From: Auanema rhodensis
Taxonomy: Eukaryota > Nematoda > Chromadorea > Rhabditida > Rhabditidae
DNA: 64,000 bases
NCBI GenBank assembly: GCA_964057225.1
Contig: OZ059897.1
Span: 16,616,001 to 16,680,000 of the forward strand
Reading direction: 5' to 3'
How positions within the stretch are numbered: position 1 is the stretch's first letter; each line of letters starts with the position of its first letter. Below, piece by piece: positions 1 through 9,500 of the stretch. The notes beneath the pieces are model-generated. The model was not told the DNA's origin. It made no database searches and saw nothing but the letters and a program-made list of their open reading frames with translations. Both the position numbers and the translations under genes were made by a program.

Positions 1-79
1 ATTGGCGCAGTTGGTTAGCGCGTGGTACTTATAAGTATAAGTGATGCCGAGGTCAGCAGTTCGATCCTGCTATGGAGCA
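1..79 (+). tRNA. tRNA-Ile(UAU), copy 1, 5' end outside the window
   Basis: The first five bases of the acceptor stem are missing because the window starts here. The rest matches the consensus and a TTTT run follows; the spacer is of the GATCTGGCTGACGCC type. Confidence 0.9.
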
Positions 80-163
80 AAGTTTTGGATCTGGCTGACG
101 CCTTATCTTTCTTGGTATCTATGAAAAACAGATTGTTCAGAATGTTTTTTGATTGTGTCTATA

Positions 164-247
164 GCTCCATTGGCGCAGTTGGTTAGCGCGTGGTACTTAT
201 AAGTATAAGTGATGCCGAGGTCAGCAGTTCGATCCTGCTATGGAGCA
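164..247 (+). tRNA. tRNA-Ile(UAU) with 10-nt intron, copy 2 (reference copy)
   Basis: A full cloverleaf is visible: acceptor GCTCCAT/ATGGAGC with discriminator A, D-stem GCGC/GCGC, anticodon stem TGGTA/TGCCG, loop CTTATAA with anticodon TAT, T-stem AGCAG/CTGCT, T-loop TTCGATC. A 10-nt intron AGTATAAGTG follows position 37, the usual site. The mature tRNA would be 74 nt without CCA, which is not encoded. The A box (TGGCGCAGTTGG) and B box (AGTTCGATCC) look functional, and GTTTT just downstream can end Pol III transcription. It should read AUA codons. Confidence 0.96.
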
Positions 248-332
248 AAGTTTTGGCTCTGGCTGGCGCCTAATGTTTTCTTGGTATCTATGAAAAACAG
301 ATTGTTCAGAATGTTTTTTGATTGTGTCTATA

Positions 333-416
333 GCTCCATTGGCGCAGTTGGTTAGCGCGTGGTACTTATAAGTATAAGTGATGCCGAGGTCAGCAGTTCG
401 ATCCTGCTATGGAGCA
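333..416 (+). tRNA. tRNA-Ile(UAU), copy 3
   Basis: No departure from copy 2 seen; TTTT follows, with a second T7 run in the spacer. Confidence 0.95.
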
Positions 417-501
417 AAGTTTTGGCTCTGGCTGGCGCCTTATGTTTTTTTGGTATCTATGAAAAACAGATTGTTCAGAATGTTTTTTGATTGGGTCTAT
501 A

Positions 502-585
502 GCTCCATTGGCGCAGTTGGTTAGCGCGTGGTACTTATAAGTATAAGTGATGCCGAGGTCAGCAGTTCGATCCTGCTATGGAGCA
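502..585 (+). tRNA. tRNA-Ile(UAU), copy 4
   Basis: Gene body as copy 2. The 3' flank is AAAAATTTGG, so the adjacent terminator is only T3. Confidence 0.94.
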
Positions 586-670
586 AAAATTTGGCTCTGG
601 CTGGCGCCTAATGTTTTCTTGGTATCTATGAAAAACAGATTGTTCAGAATGTTTTTTGATTGTGTCTATA

Positions 671-754
671 GCTCCATTGGCGCAGTTGGTTAGCGCGTGG
701 TACTTATAAGTATAAGTGATGCCGAGGTCAGCAGTTCGATCCTGCTATGGAGCA
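671..754 (+). tRNA. tRNA-Ile(UAU), copy 5
   Basis: Body as copy 2. T3 flank, but a T7 run lies about 25 bp further on. Confidence 0.94.
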
Positions 755-839
755 AAAATTTGGCTCTGGCTGGCGCCTTATGTTTTTTTGGTATCTATGA
801 AAAACAGATTGTTCAGAATGTTTTTTGATTGGGTCTATA

Positions 840-923
840 GCTCCATTGGCGCAGTTGGTTAGCGCGTGGTACTTATAAGTATAAGTGATGCCGAGGTCAG
901 CAGTTCGATCCTGCTATGGAGCA
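840..923 (+). tRNA. tRNA-Ile(UAU), copy 6
   Basis: Body as copy 2; T3 flank. Confidence 0.94.
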
Positions 924-1008
924 AAAATTTGGCTCTGGCTGGCGCCTAATGTTTTCTTGGTATCTATGAAAAACAGATTGTTCAGAATGTTTTTTGATTG
1001 TGTCTATA

Positions 1009-1092
1009 GCTCCATTGGCGCAGTTGGTTAGCGCGTGGTACTTATAAGTATAAGTGATGCCGAGGTCAGCAGTTCGATCCTGCTATGGAGCA
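1009..1092 (+). tRNA. tRNA-Ile(UAU), copy 7
   Basis: Body as copy 2; TTTT flank and GATCTGG-type spacer, as in copy 1. Confidence 0.95.
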
Positions 1093-1176
1093 AAGTTTTG
1101 GATCTGGCTGACGCCTTATCTTTCTTGGTATCTATGAAAAACAGATTGTTCAGAATGTTTTTTGATTGTGTCTATA

Positions 1177-1260
1177 GCTCCATTGGCGCAGTTGGTTAGC
1201 GCGTGGTACTTATAAGTATAAGTGATGCCGAGGTCAGCAGTTCGATCCTGCTATGGAGCA
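1177..1260 (+). tRNA. tRNA-Ile(UAU), copy 8
   Basis: Body as copy 2; TTTT flank. Confidence 0.95.
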
Positions 1261-1345
1261 AAGTTTTGGCTCTGGCTGGCGCCTAATGTTTTCTTGGTAT
1301 CTATGAAAAACAGATTGTTCAGAATGTTTTTTGATTGTGTCTATA

Positions 1346-1429
1346 GCTCCATTGCCGCAGTTGGTTAGCGCGTGGTACTTATAAGTATAAGTGATGCCGA
1401 GGTCAGCAGTTCGATCCTGCTATGGAGCA
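1346..1429 (+). tRNA. tRNA-Ile(UAU), copy 9, D-stem variant
   Basis: G10 is replaced by C (TTGCCGCAG), which breaks the 10-25 pair of the D-stem and changes the A box. Same variant as copy 16. TTTT flank. Confidence 0.9.
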
Positions 1430-1514
1430 AAGTTTTGGCTCTGGCTGGCGCCTTATGTTTTTTTGGTATCTATGAAAAACAGATTGTTCAGAATGTTTTT
1501 TGATTGGGTCTATA

Positions 1515-1598
1515 GCTCCATTGGCGCAGTTGGTTAGCGCGTGGTACTTATAAGTATAAGTTATGCCGAGGTCAGCAGTTCGATCCTGCTATGGAGCA
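1515..1598 (+). tRNA. tRNA-Ile(UAU), copy 10, intron variant
   Basis: The last intron base is T instead of G (AGTATAAGTT); the mature sequence is unchanged. T3 flank. Confidence 0.93.
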
Positions 1599-1683
1599 AA
1601 AATTTGGCTCTGGCTGGCGCCTAATGTTTTCTTGGTATCTATGAAAAACAGATTGTTCAGAATGTTTTTTGATTGTGTCTATA

Positions 1684-1767
1684 GCTCCATTGGCGCAGTT
1701 GGTTAGCGCGTGGTACTTATAAGTATAAGTGATGCCGAGGTCAGCAGTTCGATCCTGCTATGGAGCA
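1684..1767 (+). tRNA. tRNA-Ile(UAU), copy 11
   Basis: Body as copy 2; TTTT flank. Confidence 0.95.
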
Positions 1768-1852
1768 AAGTTTTGGCTCTGGCTGGCGCCTAATGTTTTC
1801 TTGGTATCTATGAAAAACAGATTGTTCAGAATGTTTTTTGATTGTGTCTATA

Positions 1853-1936
1853 GCTCCATTGGCGCAGTTGGTTAGCGCGTGGTACTTATAAGTATAAGTG
1901 ATGCCGAGGTCAGCAGTTCGATCCTGCTATGGAGCA
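1853..1936 (+). tRNA. tRNA-Ile(UAU), copy 12
   Basis: Body as copy 2; TTTT flank. Confidence 0.95.
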
Positions 1937-2022
1937 AAGTTTTGGCTCTGGCTGGCGCCTAATGTTTTCTTGGTATCTATGAAAAAACAGATTGTTCAGA
2001 ATGTTTTTTGATTGTGTCTATA

Positions 2023-2106
2023 GCTCCATTGGCGCAGTTGGTTAGCGCGTGGTACTTATAAGTATAAGTGATGCCGAGGTCAGCAGTTCGATCCTGCTAT
2101 GGAGCA
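2023..2106 (+). tRNA. tRNA-Ile(UAU), copy 13
   Basis: Body as copy 2; the unit is 170 bp because of one extra A in the spacer A-run. Confidence 0.95.
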
Positions 2107-2192
2107 AAGTTTTGGCTCTGGCTGGCGCCTAATGTTTTCTTGGTATCTATGAAAAAACAGATTGTTCAGAATGTTTTTCGATGGTGTCTATA

Positions 2193-2276
2193 GCTCCATT
2201 GGCGCAGTTGGTTAGCGCGTGGTACTTATAAGTATAAGTGATGCCGAGGTCAGCAGTTCGATCCTGCTATGGAGCA
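2193..2276 (+). tRNA. tRNA-Ile(UAU), copy 14
   Basis: Body as copy 2; preceded by the TTTTTCGATGGTG version of the 5' flank. Confidence 0.95.
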
Positions 2277-2361
2277 AAGTTTTGGCTCTGGCTGGCGCCT
2301 AATGTTTTCTTGGTATCTATGAAAAACAGATTGTTCAGAATGTTTTTTGATTGTGTCTATA

Positions 2362-2445
2362 GCTCCATTGGCGCAGTTGGTTAGCGCGTGGTACTTATAA
2401 GTATAAGTGATGCCGAGGTCAGCAGTTCGATCCTGCTATGGAGCA
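2362..2445 (+). tRNA. tRNA-Ile(UAU), copy 15
   Basis: Body as copy 2; TTTT flank, spacer with CTGACGCCTAATG. Confidence 0.95.
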
Positions 2446-2530
2446 AAGTTTTGGCTCTGGCTGACGCCTAATGTTTTCTTGGTATCTATGAAAAACAGAT
2501 TGTTCAGAATGTTTTTTGATTGTGTCTATA

Positions 2531-2614
2531 GCTCCATTGCCGCAGTTGGTTAGCGCGTGGTACTTATAAGTATAAGTGATGCCGAGGTCAGCAGTTCGAT
2601 CCTGCTATGGAGCA
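2531..2614 (+). tRNA. tRNA-Ile(UAU), copy 16, D-stem variant
   Basis: Same G10 to C change as copy 9, seven units downstream of it. Confidence 0.9.
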
Positions 2615-2699
2615 AAGTTTTGGCTCTGGCTGGCGCCTTATGTTTTTTTGGTATCTATGAAAAACAGATTGTTCAGAATGTTTTTTGATTGGGTCTATA

Positions 2700-2783
2700 G
2701 CTCCATTGGCGCAGTTGGTTAGCGCGTGGTACTTATAAGTATAAGTTATGCCGAGGTCAGCAGTTCGATCCTGCTATGGAGCA
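2700..2783 (+). tRNA. tRNA-Ile(UAU), copy 17, intron variant
   Basis: Same intron G to T change and T3 flank as copy 10. Confidence 0.93.
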
Positions 2784-2868
2784 AAAATTTGGCTCTGGCT
2801 GGCGCCTAATGTTTTCTTGGTATCTATGAAAAACAGATTGTTCAGAATGTTTTTTGATTGTGTCTATA

Positions 2869-2952
2869 GCTCCATTGGCGCAGTTGGTTAGCGCGTGGTA
2901 CTTATAAGTATAAGTGATGCCGACGTCAGCAGTTCGATCCTGCTATGGAGCA
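2869..2952 (+). tRNA. tRNA-Ile(UAU), copy 18, variable-loop variant
   Basis: G45 is replaced by C (CCGACGTCAG). TTTT flank. Confidence 0.92.
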
Positions 2953-3037
2953 AAGTTTTGGCTCTGGCTGGCGCCTAATGTTTTCTTGGTATCTATGAAA
3001 AACAGATTGTTCAGAATGTTTTTTGATTGTGTCTATA

Positions 3038-3121
3038 GCTCCATTGGCGCAGTTGGTTAGCGCGTGGTACTTATAAGTATAAGTGATGCCGAGGTCAGCA
3101 GTTCGATCCTGCTATGGAGCA
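3038..3121 (+). tRNA. tRNA-Ile(UAU), copy 19
   Basis: Body as copy 2; TTTT flank. Confidence 0.95.
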
Positions 3122-3206
3122 AAGTTTTGGCTCTGGCTGGCGCCTAATGTTTTCTTGGTATCTATGAAAAACAGATTGTTCAGAATGTTTTTTGATTGTG
3201 TCTATA

Positions 3207-3290
3207 GCTCCATTGGCGCAGTTGGTTAGCGCGTGGTACTTATAAGTATAAGTGATGCCGAGGTCAGCAGTTCGATCCTGCTATGGAGCA
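3207..3290 (+). tRNA. tRNA-Ile(UAU), copy 20
   Basis: Body as copy 2; TTTT flank. Confidence 0.95.
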
Positions 3291-3376
3291 AAGTTTTGGC
3301 TCTGGCTGGCGCCTAATGTTTTCTTGGTATCTATGAAAAAACAGATTGTTCAGAATGTTTTTTGATTGTGTCTATA

Positions 3377-3460
3377 GCTCCATTGGCGCAGTTGGTTAGC
3401 GCGTGGTACTTATAAGTATAAGTGATGCCGAGGTCAGCAGTTCGATCCTGCTATGGAGCA
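3377..3460 (+). tRNA. tRNA-Ile(UAU), copy 21
   Basis: Body as copy 2; TTTT flank, 170-bp unit. Confidence 0.95.
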
Positions 3461-3546
3461 AAGTTTTGGCTCTGGCTGGCGCCTAATGTTTTCTTGGTAT
3501 CTATGAAAAAACAGATTGTTCAGAATGTTTTTCGATGGTGTCTATA

Positions 3547-3630
3547 GCTCCATTGGCGCAGTTGGTTAGCGCGTGGTACTTATAAGTATAAGTGATGCCG
3601 AGGTCAGCAGTTCGATCCTGCTATGGAGCA
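3547..3630 (+). tRNA. tRNA-Ile(UAU), copy 22
   Basis: Body as copy 2; CGATGGTG 5' flank and GATCTGG-type spacer. Confidence 0.95.
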
Positions 3631-3714
3631 AAGTTTTGGATCTGGCTGACGCCTTATCTTTCTTGGTATCTATGAAAAACAGATTGTTCAGAATGTTTTT
3701 TGATTGTGTCTATA

Positions 3715-3798
3715 GCTCCATTGGCGCAGTTGGTTAGCGCGTGGTACTTATAAGTATAAGTGATGCCGAGGTCAGCAGTTCGATCCTGCTATGGAGCA
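3715..3798 (+). tRNA. tRNA-Ile(UAU), copy 23
   Basis: Body as copy 2; TTTT flank. Confidence 0.95.
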
Positions 3799-3883
3799 AA
3801 GTTTTGGCTCTGGCTGGCGCCTAATGTTTTCTTGGTATCTATGAAAAACAGATTGTTCAGAATGTTTTTTGATTGTGTCTATA

Positions 3884-3967
3884 GCTCCATTGGCGCAGTT
3901 GGTTAGCGCGTGGTACTTATAAGTATAAGTGATGCCGAGGTCAGCAGTTCGATCCTGCTATGGAGCA
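3884..3967 (+). tRNA. tRNA-Ile(UAU), copy 24
   Basis: Body as copy 2; TTTT flank, spacer with ATGTTTTGTTGG. Confidence 0.95.
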
Positions 3968-4052
3968 AAGTTTTGGCTCTGGCTGGCGCCTTATGTTTTG
4001 TTGGTATCTATGAAAAACAGATTGTTCAGAATGTTTTTTGATTGGGTCTATA

Positions 4053-4136
4053 GCTCCATTGGCGCAGTTGGTTAGCGCGTGGTACTTATAAGTATAAGTT
4101 ATGCCGAGGTCAGCAGTTCGATCCTGCTATGGAGCA
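4053..4136 (+). tRNA. tRNA-Ile(UAU), copy 25, intron variant
   Basis: Intron ends in T as in copies 10 and 17; T3 flank. Confidence 0.93.
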
Positions 4137-4221
4137 AAAATTTGGCTCTGGCTGGCGCCTAATGTTTTCTTGGTATCTATGAAAAACAGATTGTTCAGAA
4201 TGTTTTTTGATTGTGTCTATA

Positions 4222-4305
4222 GCTCCATTGGCGCAGTTGGTTAGCGCGTGGTACTTATAAGTATAAGTGATGCCGAGGTCAGCAGTTCGATCCTGCTATG
4301 GAGCA
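4222..4305 (+). tRNA. tRNA-Ile(UAU), copy 26
   Basis: Body as copy 2; TTTT flank. Confidence 0.95.
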
Positions 4306-4391
4306 AAGTTTTGGCTCTGGCTGGCGCCTAATGTTTTCTTGGTATCTATGAAAAAACAGATTGTTCAGAATGTTTTTCGATGGTGTCTATA

Positions 4392-4475
4392 GCTCCATTG
4401 GCGCAGTTGGTTAGCGCGTGGTACTTATAAGTATAAGTGATGCCGAGGTCAGCAGTTCGATCCTGCTATGGAGCA
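4392..4475 (+). tRNA. tRNA-Ile(UAU), copy 27
   Basis: Body as copy 2; CGATGGTG 5' flank and GATCTGG-type spacer, like copy 22. Confidence 0.95.
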
Positions 4476-4559
4476 AAGTTTTGGATCTGGCTGACGCCTT
4501 ATCTTTCTTGGTATCTATGAAAAACAGATTGTTCAGAATGTTTTTTGATTGTGTCTATA

Positions 4560-4643
4560 GCTCCATTGGCGCAGTTGGTTTGCGCGTGGTACTTATAAGT
4601 ATAAGTGATGCCGAGGTCAGCAGTTCGATCCTGCTATGGAGCA
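4560..4643 (+). tRNA. tRNA-Ile(UAU), copy 28, A21 variant
   Basis: The conserved A21 at the end of the D-loop is T (GGTTTGCGCG). Same change as the split copy at 6422. Confidence 0.91.
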
Positions 4644-4728
4644 AAGTTTTGGCTCTGGCTGGCGCCTAATGTTTTCTTGGTATCTATGAAAAACAGATTG
4701 TTCAGAATGTTTTTTGATTGTGTCTATA

Positions 4729-4812
4729 GCTCCATTGGCGCAGTTGGTTAGCGCGTGGTACTTATAAGTATAAGTGATGCCGAGGTCAGCAGTTCGATCC
4801 TGCTATGGAGCA
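4729..4812 (+). tRNA. tRNA-Ile(UAU), copy 29
   Basis: Body as copy 2; TTTT flank. Confidence 0.95.
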
Positions 4813-4897
4813 AAGTTTTGGCTCTGGCTGGCGCCTAATGTTTTCTTGGTATCTATGAAAAACAGATTGTTCAGAATGTTTTTTGATTGTGTCTATA

Positions 4898-4981
4898 GCT
4901 CCATTGGCGCAGTTGGTTAGCGCGTGGTACTTATAAGTATAAGTGATGCCGAGGTCAGCAGTTCGATCCTGCTATGGAGCA
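4898..4981 (+). tRNA. tRNA-Ile(UAU), copy 30
   Basis: Body as copy 2; TTTT flank. Confidence 0.95.
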
Positions 4982-5066
4982 AAGTTTTGGCTCTGGCTGG
5001 CGCCTAATGTTTTCTTGGTATCTATGAAAAACAGATTGTTCAGAATGTTTTTTGATTGTGTCTATA

Positions 5067-5150
5067 GCTCCATTGGCGCAGTTGGTTAGCGCGTGGTACT
5101 TATAAGTATAAGTGATGCCGAGGTCAGCAGTTCGATCCTGCTATGGAGCA
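5067..5150 (+). tRNA. tRNA-Ile(UAU), copy 31
   Basis: Body as copy 2; TTTT flank. Confidence 0.95.
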
Positions 5151-5235
5151 AAGTTTTGGCTCTGGCTGGCGCCTAATGTTTTCTTGGTATCTATGAAAAA
5201 CAGATTGTTCAGAATGTTTTTTGATTGTGTCTATA

Positions 5236-5319
5236 GCTCCATTGGCGCAGTTGGTTAGCGCGTGGTACTTATAAGTATAAGTGATGCCGAGGTCAGCAGT
5301 TCGATCCTGCTATGGAGCA
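5236..5319 (+). tRNA. tRNA-Ile(UAU), copy 32
   Basis: Body as copy 2; TTTT flank. Confidence 0.95.
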
Positions 5320-5404
5320 AAGTTTTGGCTCTGGCTGGCGCCTAATGTTTTCTTGGTATCTATGAAAAACAGATTGTTCAGAATGTTTTTTGATTGTGTC
5401 TATA

Positions 5405-5488
5405 GCTCCATTGGCGCAGTTGGTTAGCGCGTGGTACTTATAAGTATAAGTGATGCCGAGGTCAGCAGTTCGATCCTGCTATGGAGCA
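5405..5488 (+). tRNA. tRNA-Ile(UAU), copy 33
   Basis: Body as copy 2; TTTT flank. Confidence 0.95.
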
Positions 5489-5573
5489 AAGTTTTGGCTC
5501 TGGCTGGCGCCTAATGTTTTCTTGGTATCTATGAAAAACAGATTGTTCAGAATGTTTTTTGATTGTGTCTATA

Positions 5574-5657
5574 GCTCCATTGGCGCAGTTGGTTAGCGCG
5601 TGGTACTTATAAGTATAAGTGATGCCGAGGTCAGCAGTTCGATCCTGCTATGGAGCA
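5574..5657 (+). tRNA. tRNA-Ile(UAU), copy 34
   Basis: Body as copy 2; TTTT flank. Confidence 0.95.
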
Positions 5658-5742
5658 AAGTTTTGGCTCTGGCTGGCGCCTAATGTTTTCTTGGTATCTA
5701 TGAAAAACAGATTGTTCAGAATGTTTTTTGATTGTGTCTATA

Positions 5743-5826
5743 GCTCCATTGGCGCAGTTGGTTAGCGCGTGGTACTTATAAGTATAAGTGATGCCGAGGT
5801 CAGCAGTTCGATCCTGCTATGGAGCA
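5743..5826 (+). tRNA. tRNA-Ile(UAU), copy 35
   Basis: Body as copy 2; TTTT flank. Confidence 0.95.
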
Positions 5827-5911
5827 AAGTTTTGGCTCTGGCTGGCGCCTAATGTTTTCTTGGTATCTATGAAAAACAGATTGTTCAGAATGTTTTTTGA
5901 TTGTGTCTATA

Positions 5912-5995
5912 GCTCCATTGGCGCAATTGGTTAGCGCGTGGTACTTATAAGTATAAGTGATGCCGAGGTCAGCAGTTCGATCCTGCTATGGAGCA
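5912..5995 (+). tRNA. tRNA-Ile(UAU), copy 36, G15 variant
   Basis: G15 is A (GCGCAATTGG), still a purine opposite C48. GATCTGG-type spacer. Confidence 0.93.
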
Positions 5996-6081
5996 AAGTT
6001 TTGGATCTGGCTGACGCCTAATGTTTTCTTGGTATCTATGAAAAAACAGATTGTTCAGAATGTTTTTTGATTGGGTCTTTA

Positions 6082-6165
6082 GCTCCATTGGCGCAGTTGG
6101 TTAGCGCGTGGTACTTATAAGTATAAGTGATGCCGAGGTCAGCAGTTCGATCCTGCTATGGAGCA
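6082..6165 (+). tRNA. tRNA-Ile(UAU), copy 37
   Basis: Body as copy 2; 5' flank reads TCTTTA rather than TCTATA. Confidence 0.95.
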
Positions 6166-6251
6166 AAGTTTTGGCTCTGGCTGGCGCCTAATGTTTTCTT
6201 GGTATCTATGAAAAAACATATTGTTCAGAATGTTTTTTGATTGGGTCTATA

Positions 6252-6335
6252 GCTCCATTGGCGCAGTTGGTTAGCGCGTGGTACTTATAAGTATAAGTGA
6301 TGCCGAGGTCAGCAGTTCGATCCTGCTATGGAGCA
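6252..6335 (+). tRNA. tRNA-Ile(UAU), copy 38
   Basis: Body as copy 2; TTTT flank, spacer with TAATATTTTC. Confidence 0.95.
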
Positions 6336-6421
6336 AAGTTTTGGCTCTGGCTGGCGCCTAATATTTTCTTGGTATCTATGAAAAAACAGATTGTTCAGAA
6401 TGTTTTTTGATTGGGTCTATA

Positions 6422-6469
6422 GCTCCATTGGCGCAGTTGGTTTGCGCGTGGTACTTATAAGTATAAGTG
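6422..6469 (+). pseudogene. tRNA-Ile(UAU), copy 39, 5' part, disrupted
   Basis: Contains the acceptor 5' strand, D-arm (with A21 replaced by T), anticodon and the complete intron. The retroelement begins directly after the intron's final AGTG, so the gene is broken at the 3' splice junction of its own intron. Its other part is at 11042. Confidence 0.96.
6466..6469. repeat. Target-site duplication AGTG, left copy
   Basis: AGTG at 6466-6469 recurs at 11042-11045; an intact array copy has it once at this position. Ty3/gypsy integrases usually make 4-6 bp duplications. Confidence 0.92.
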
Positions 6470-6512
6470 CGTTACATATCGTTTCTTCCCGTCTTTTCAT
6501 GGTCGGAAGATA
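6470..6512 (-). repeat. Terminal inverted repeat, left (inverted U5 end)
   Basis: 43 bp starting CGTTACATATCG, the exact reverse complement of 10999-11041. Similarity stops at 6513, fifteen bases before the pol start codon. Confidence 0.95.
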
Positions 6513-6527
6513 AAGAAAAATGGACAC

Positions 6528-9500
6528 ATGTTACCGTTTGTTCATATTGACATTGAAGGTAGAGGACTGTTAGCATTATGGGATTCTGGAGCTACGGTCT
6601 CATATATTCCGTTCTCCACATTGGCATATATTGGAAGACAATATTTTACAAAATATTCTAAATCTGCATCCACTGCAAATGGATCAGAGTTTCGCTTTGT
6701 GGGAAAATGCAAGTTAGATGTGGGTATAGCAGGTTACCAAGTGGAACACGAATTTTTAATATCTGAAGACAATGACTGTCCAGGACAAATGTTACTTGGT
6801 ACTGATTTTATGCGTACGTTGGAAGAAAGAGAGATATTTACTACATTAAAACTATGTAAAGGAAAGTTGATTGTTGGTAATATGGAAACACCCTTAGTAA
6901 AACCTGGTTGTTTTGCATATAAAACCACAACTAAAACAGTAAATATCATAAGTTTGTCCACAGTAACAGTTCCACCACATAGTACCTCCCACATATCTTT
7001 GCAAACAGGACCAGAATTAGATTTTGATCAATATGCTCTTTTAAAACCTAGCATAGGTCCTATCTCAATTCCAGATGCCGCCATAGGACCTTTTCCTATT
7101 ACTATGGTAGTATCAAACAATTCTTCAAAGCCAATTAAAATTAATAAAAATGACCACATTGGTTCAGGACTTATAGCATCTAAAGAAATTATGAACGATT
7201 ATGTTCCACCTGAAGCTGATTGGGAAGATAAGTTACCAACTTTTCCTCAGCATCTTTTGGATGATTTGAACTTCAATTCTTGCACTCTGTCCCATAAACT
7301 GAAGAAAAATCTGATTACAATCATTAAGGAAAACCAAACGGCATTTTTCAACCATGATCATAATATTGGTCTCTTTTGCGGACCAGTTGAACATGCCATT
7401 CCTATAAGATCCGATATGGATTTCCCAAAAAGTAGATCTTACAGAGTACCATTGGGTAAGCAAGAAGAAGTAGAACGGCAAGTGAAAGAAATGTTGTCGC
7501 AAGGTATAATCGAAAATTCGACGGCTACTTTCACTAGTCCAGTTGTTCTTGTGAAAAAGAAAGATAATTCTTTCCGGTTCGTAACTGACTTTAGAGCATT
7601 GAATAGTGTTACTAAGAAACAAACATACAGCATCCCACACATTCCTGATATCATAGACTTAGCGGCTGAAGCTCAGTTCTTTTCGAATTTTGATCTCATT
7701 TCTGGTTTCTTCCAAATACCGTTGAAACGCTCAGATAGACACCTAACTGCTTTTACCACTCCATCAGGTACCTATCAGTATTGCCGAATGCCTATGGGAT
7801 TGTGTGGAGCGCCACACACTTTTCAATCCGCAGTGCGATACTTGCAATCTCTTGTTAGATGCAAACTGTTTGTATATCTAGATGATTTGCTAATAATTTC
7901 GAACTCAGCTGATGAACATTTAAGAGATATACAAGAAGTGCTGAAAAAGGTCACTGAACTAGGGTTAAAAATTAAGTTATCTAAATGTTGCTTTGCAGCC
8001 ACTGAAGTAAAGTTTTTGGGTTTTGTAATAGGTAGAAATGGTGTTAAACCAGATCCTGCTAAGATACAGGCTGTTTCCGAATTTCCAAATCCAAGTACAG
8101 TTACGGCTGTCAGATCCTTTCTAGGTATGACTAACTATTTTCGACGGTTTATTCAAAATTATGCCGGAATAGCTGAGCCATTGTATAAGTTAACACATAA
8201 GGATACTCCTTTTGAGTGGAAATCGGAACATGCAGACGCATTTAAAACTTTAAAAACATTACTGTGTACTGCCCCTGTACTGAAACCTCCTAAAGCAGAC
8301 CAACCTTTTGTTATAGAAAGTGATGGCAGTATGATCGCTGTGGGAACAGTTTTATTGCAATCAGCAGAGAAAAATTCTCCATTACACCCGATTGCGTTTG
8401 CTAGTAGAAAGTTGACTCCAGCGGAACGGAAATATCCTCCTATTGAAGTTGAAGCACTCGGTTTAGTCTTTGCTCTTCAACAATTCCGTACCTATGTATT
8501 AGGAGTACCTACCACAGTTATCACAGATCACCGACCATTAACCAGTTTAATGTCGCGTAAAGATCTGATAGGTAGATTAGCCAAGTATCAACTAATGATA
8601 CAAGATTTCAACATAAAGATTGAATATCGTCCTGGCAAATTAAACAGTGTCTGTGATGCTCTCTCCAGGTATATAGGAAACGAAGCAAATGACAGTCGTC
8701 CTACTAAACCAAAGGACAAAGTAAAACCTGTTGATGCTTTTATTGCTCATATTACAACTATTTCTTCTATTGACCAACTAAATTGTGAAGAAATACGGAA
8801 AGTTCAAGCTGGAGTTCCCTGGATTCGCGAAGCACTTTCTCAAATTAATAATGATAACTGTCCGGCTAATATATCAGACCGGTATGAAGAACGAGAAGGC
8901 ATATTACATGCAAAACAAGCGAAAAATTATTTAAAACCATCTATTATTTTGCCTCGAAACGACAAAATAACTGATGTTGTCATCAAATTTTTTCACGAAG
9001 ATTCCAAAATTGGTGCACACCTAGGTATAAATAAAACTACTGATGCGATTCGACGACGATTCTTTTGGACTAATATGGTTCCACAAATAACTGAATTTAT
9101 TAATCGTTGTACAAAATGTGCAAGTAGGAAATCTAACCCACACCAATCGTATATTCAACCTATGGGAAGATTTGTTATACCCGAAAAGCCATTTGATCGT
9201 ATTCATGTAGATATACTAGGTCCTTTACCTCGCACTAATGATGGACATCGATACATCTTGAGTATTCAAGATGCTTTTAGTAAATGGGGAACAACTTGCC
9301 CATTAATAACACAAACGGCTACTGAAATCACAAAAGCGTTTGTAATTAGATTTGTTTTCATATATGGACCACCAATGAGTATGATAACCGATAATGGTAG
9401 TAGCTTTTTGTCATCTGAATTTCAAGCTATGTGTAAACAATTTGGAATTAAACACACTACTACGCTACCATATCATAAAAATGCTAATGGACAAGTTGAG

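Larger units (their letters stand above)
1..6469 (+). repeat. Tandem tRNA-Ile(UAU) array, left block
   Basis: Head-to-tail repeat of 168-170 bp. Each unit is an 84-bp tRNA gene plus a spacer of about 85 bp. Copies start at 164, 333, 502, 671, 840, 1009 and so on to 6422; the first begins before the window. Units differ by single bases and by A-run length in the spacer (GAAAAAC or GAAAAAAC). Groups of variants recur together: the GCCGC D-stem copy followed by the altered-intron copy appears at 1346/1515 and again at 2531/2700. This suggests multi-unit duplication by unequal exchange. The block ends inside copy 39, which the retroelement splits. Confidence 0.97.

Noticed and set aside
4418-4669. 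83-codon open frame across two tRNA units
   Set aside because: It runs through tRNA gene and spacer and repeats itself; it is a by-product of the array losing a stop in copy 28 (A21 to T).
6734-9206. Minus-strand and +1-frame open frames inside pol (e.g. 7233-7640, 7439-7654, 9544-9750)
   Set aside because: Shadows of the 1177-codon pol frame, which has all expected catalytic motifs.
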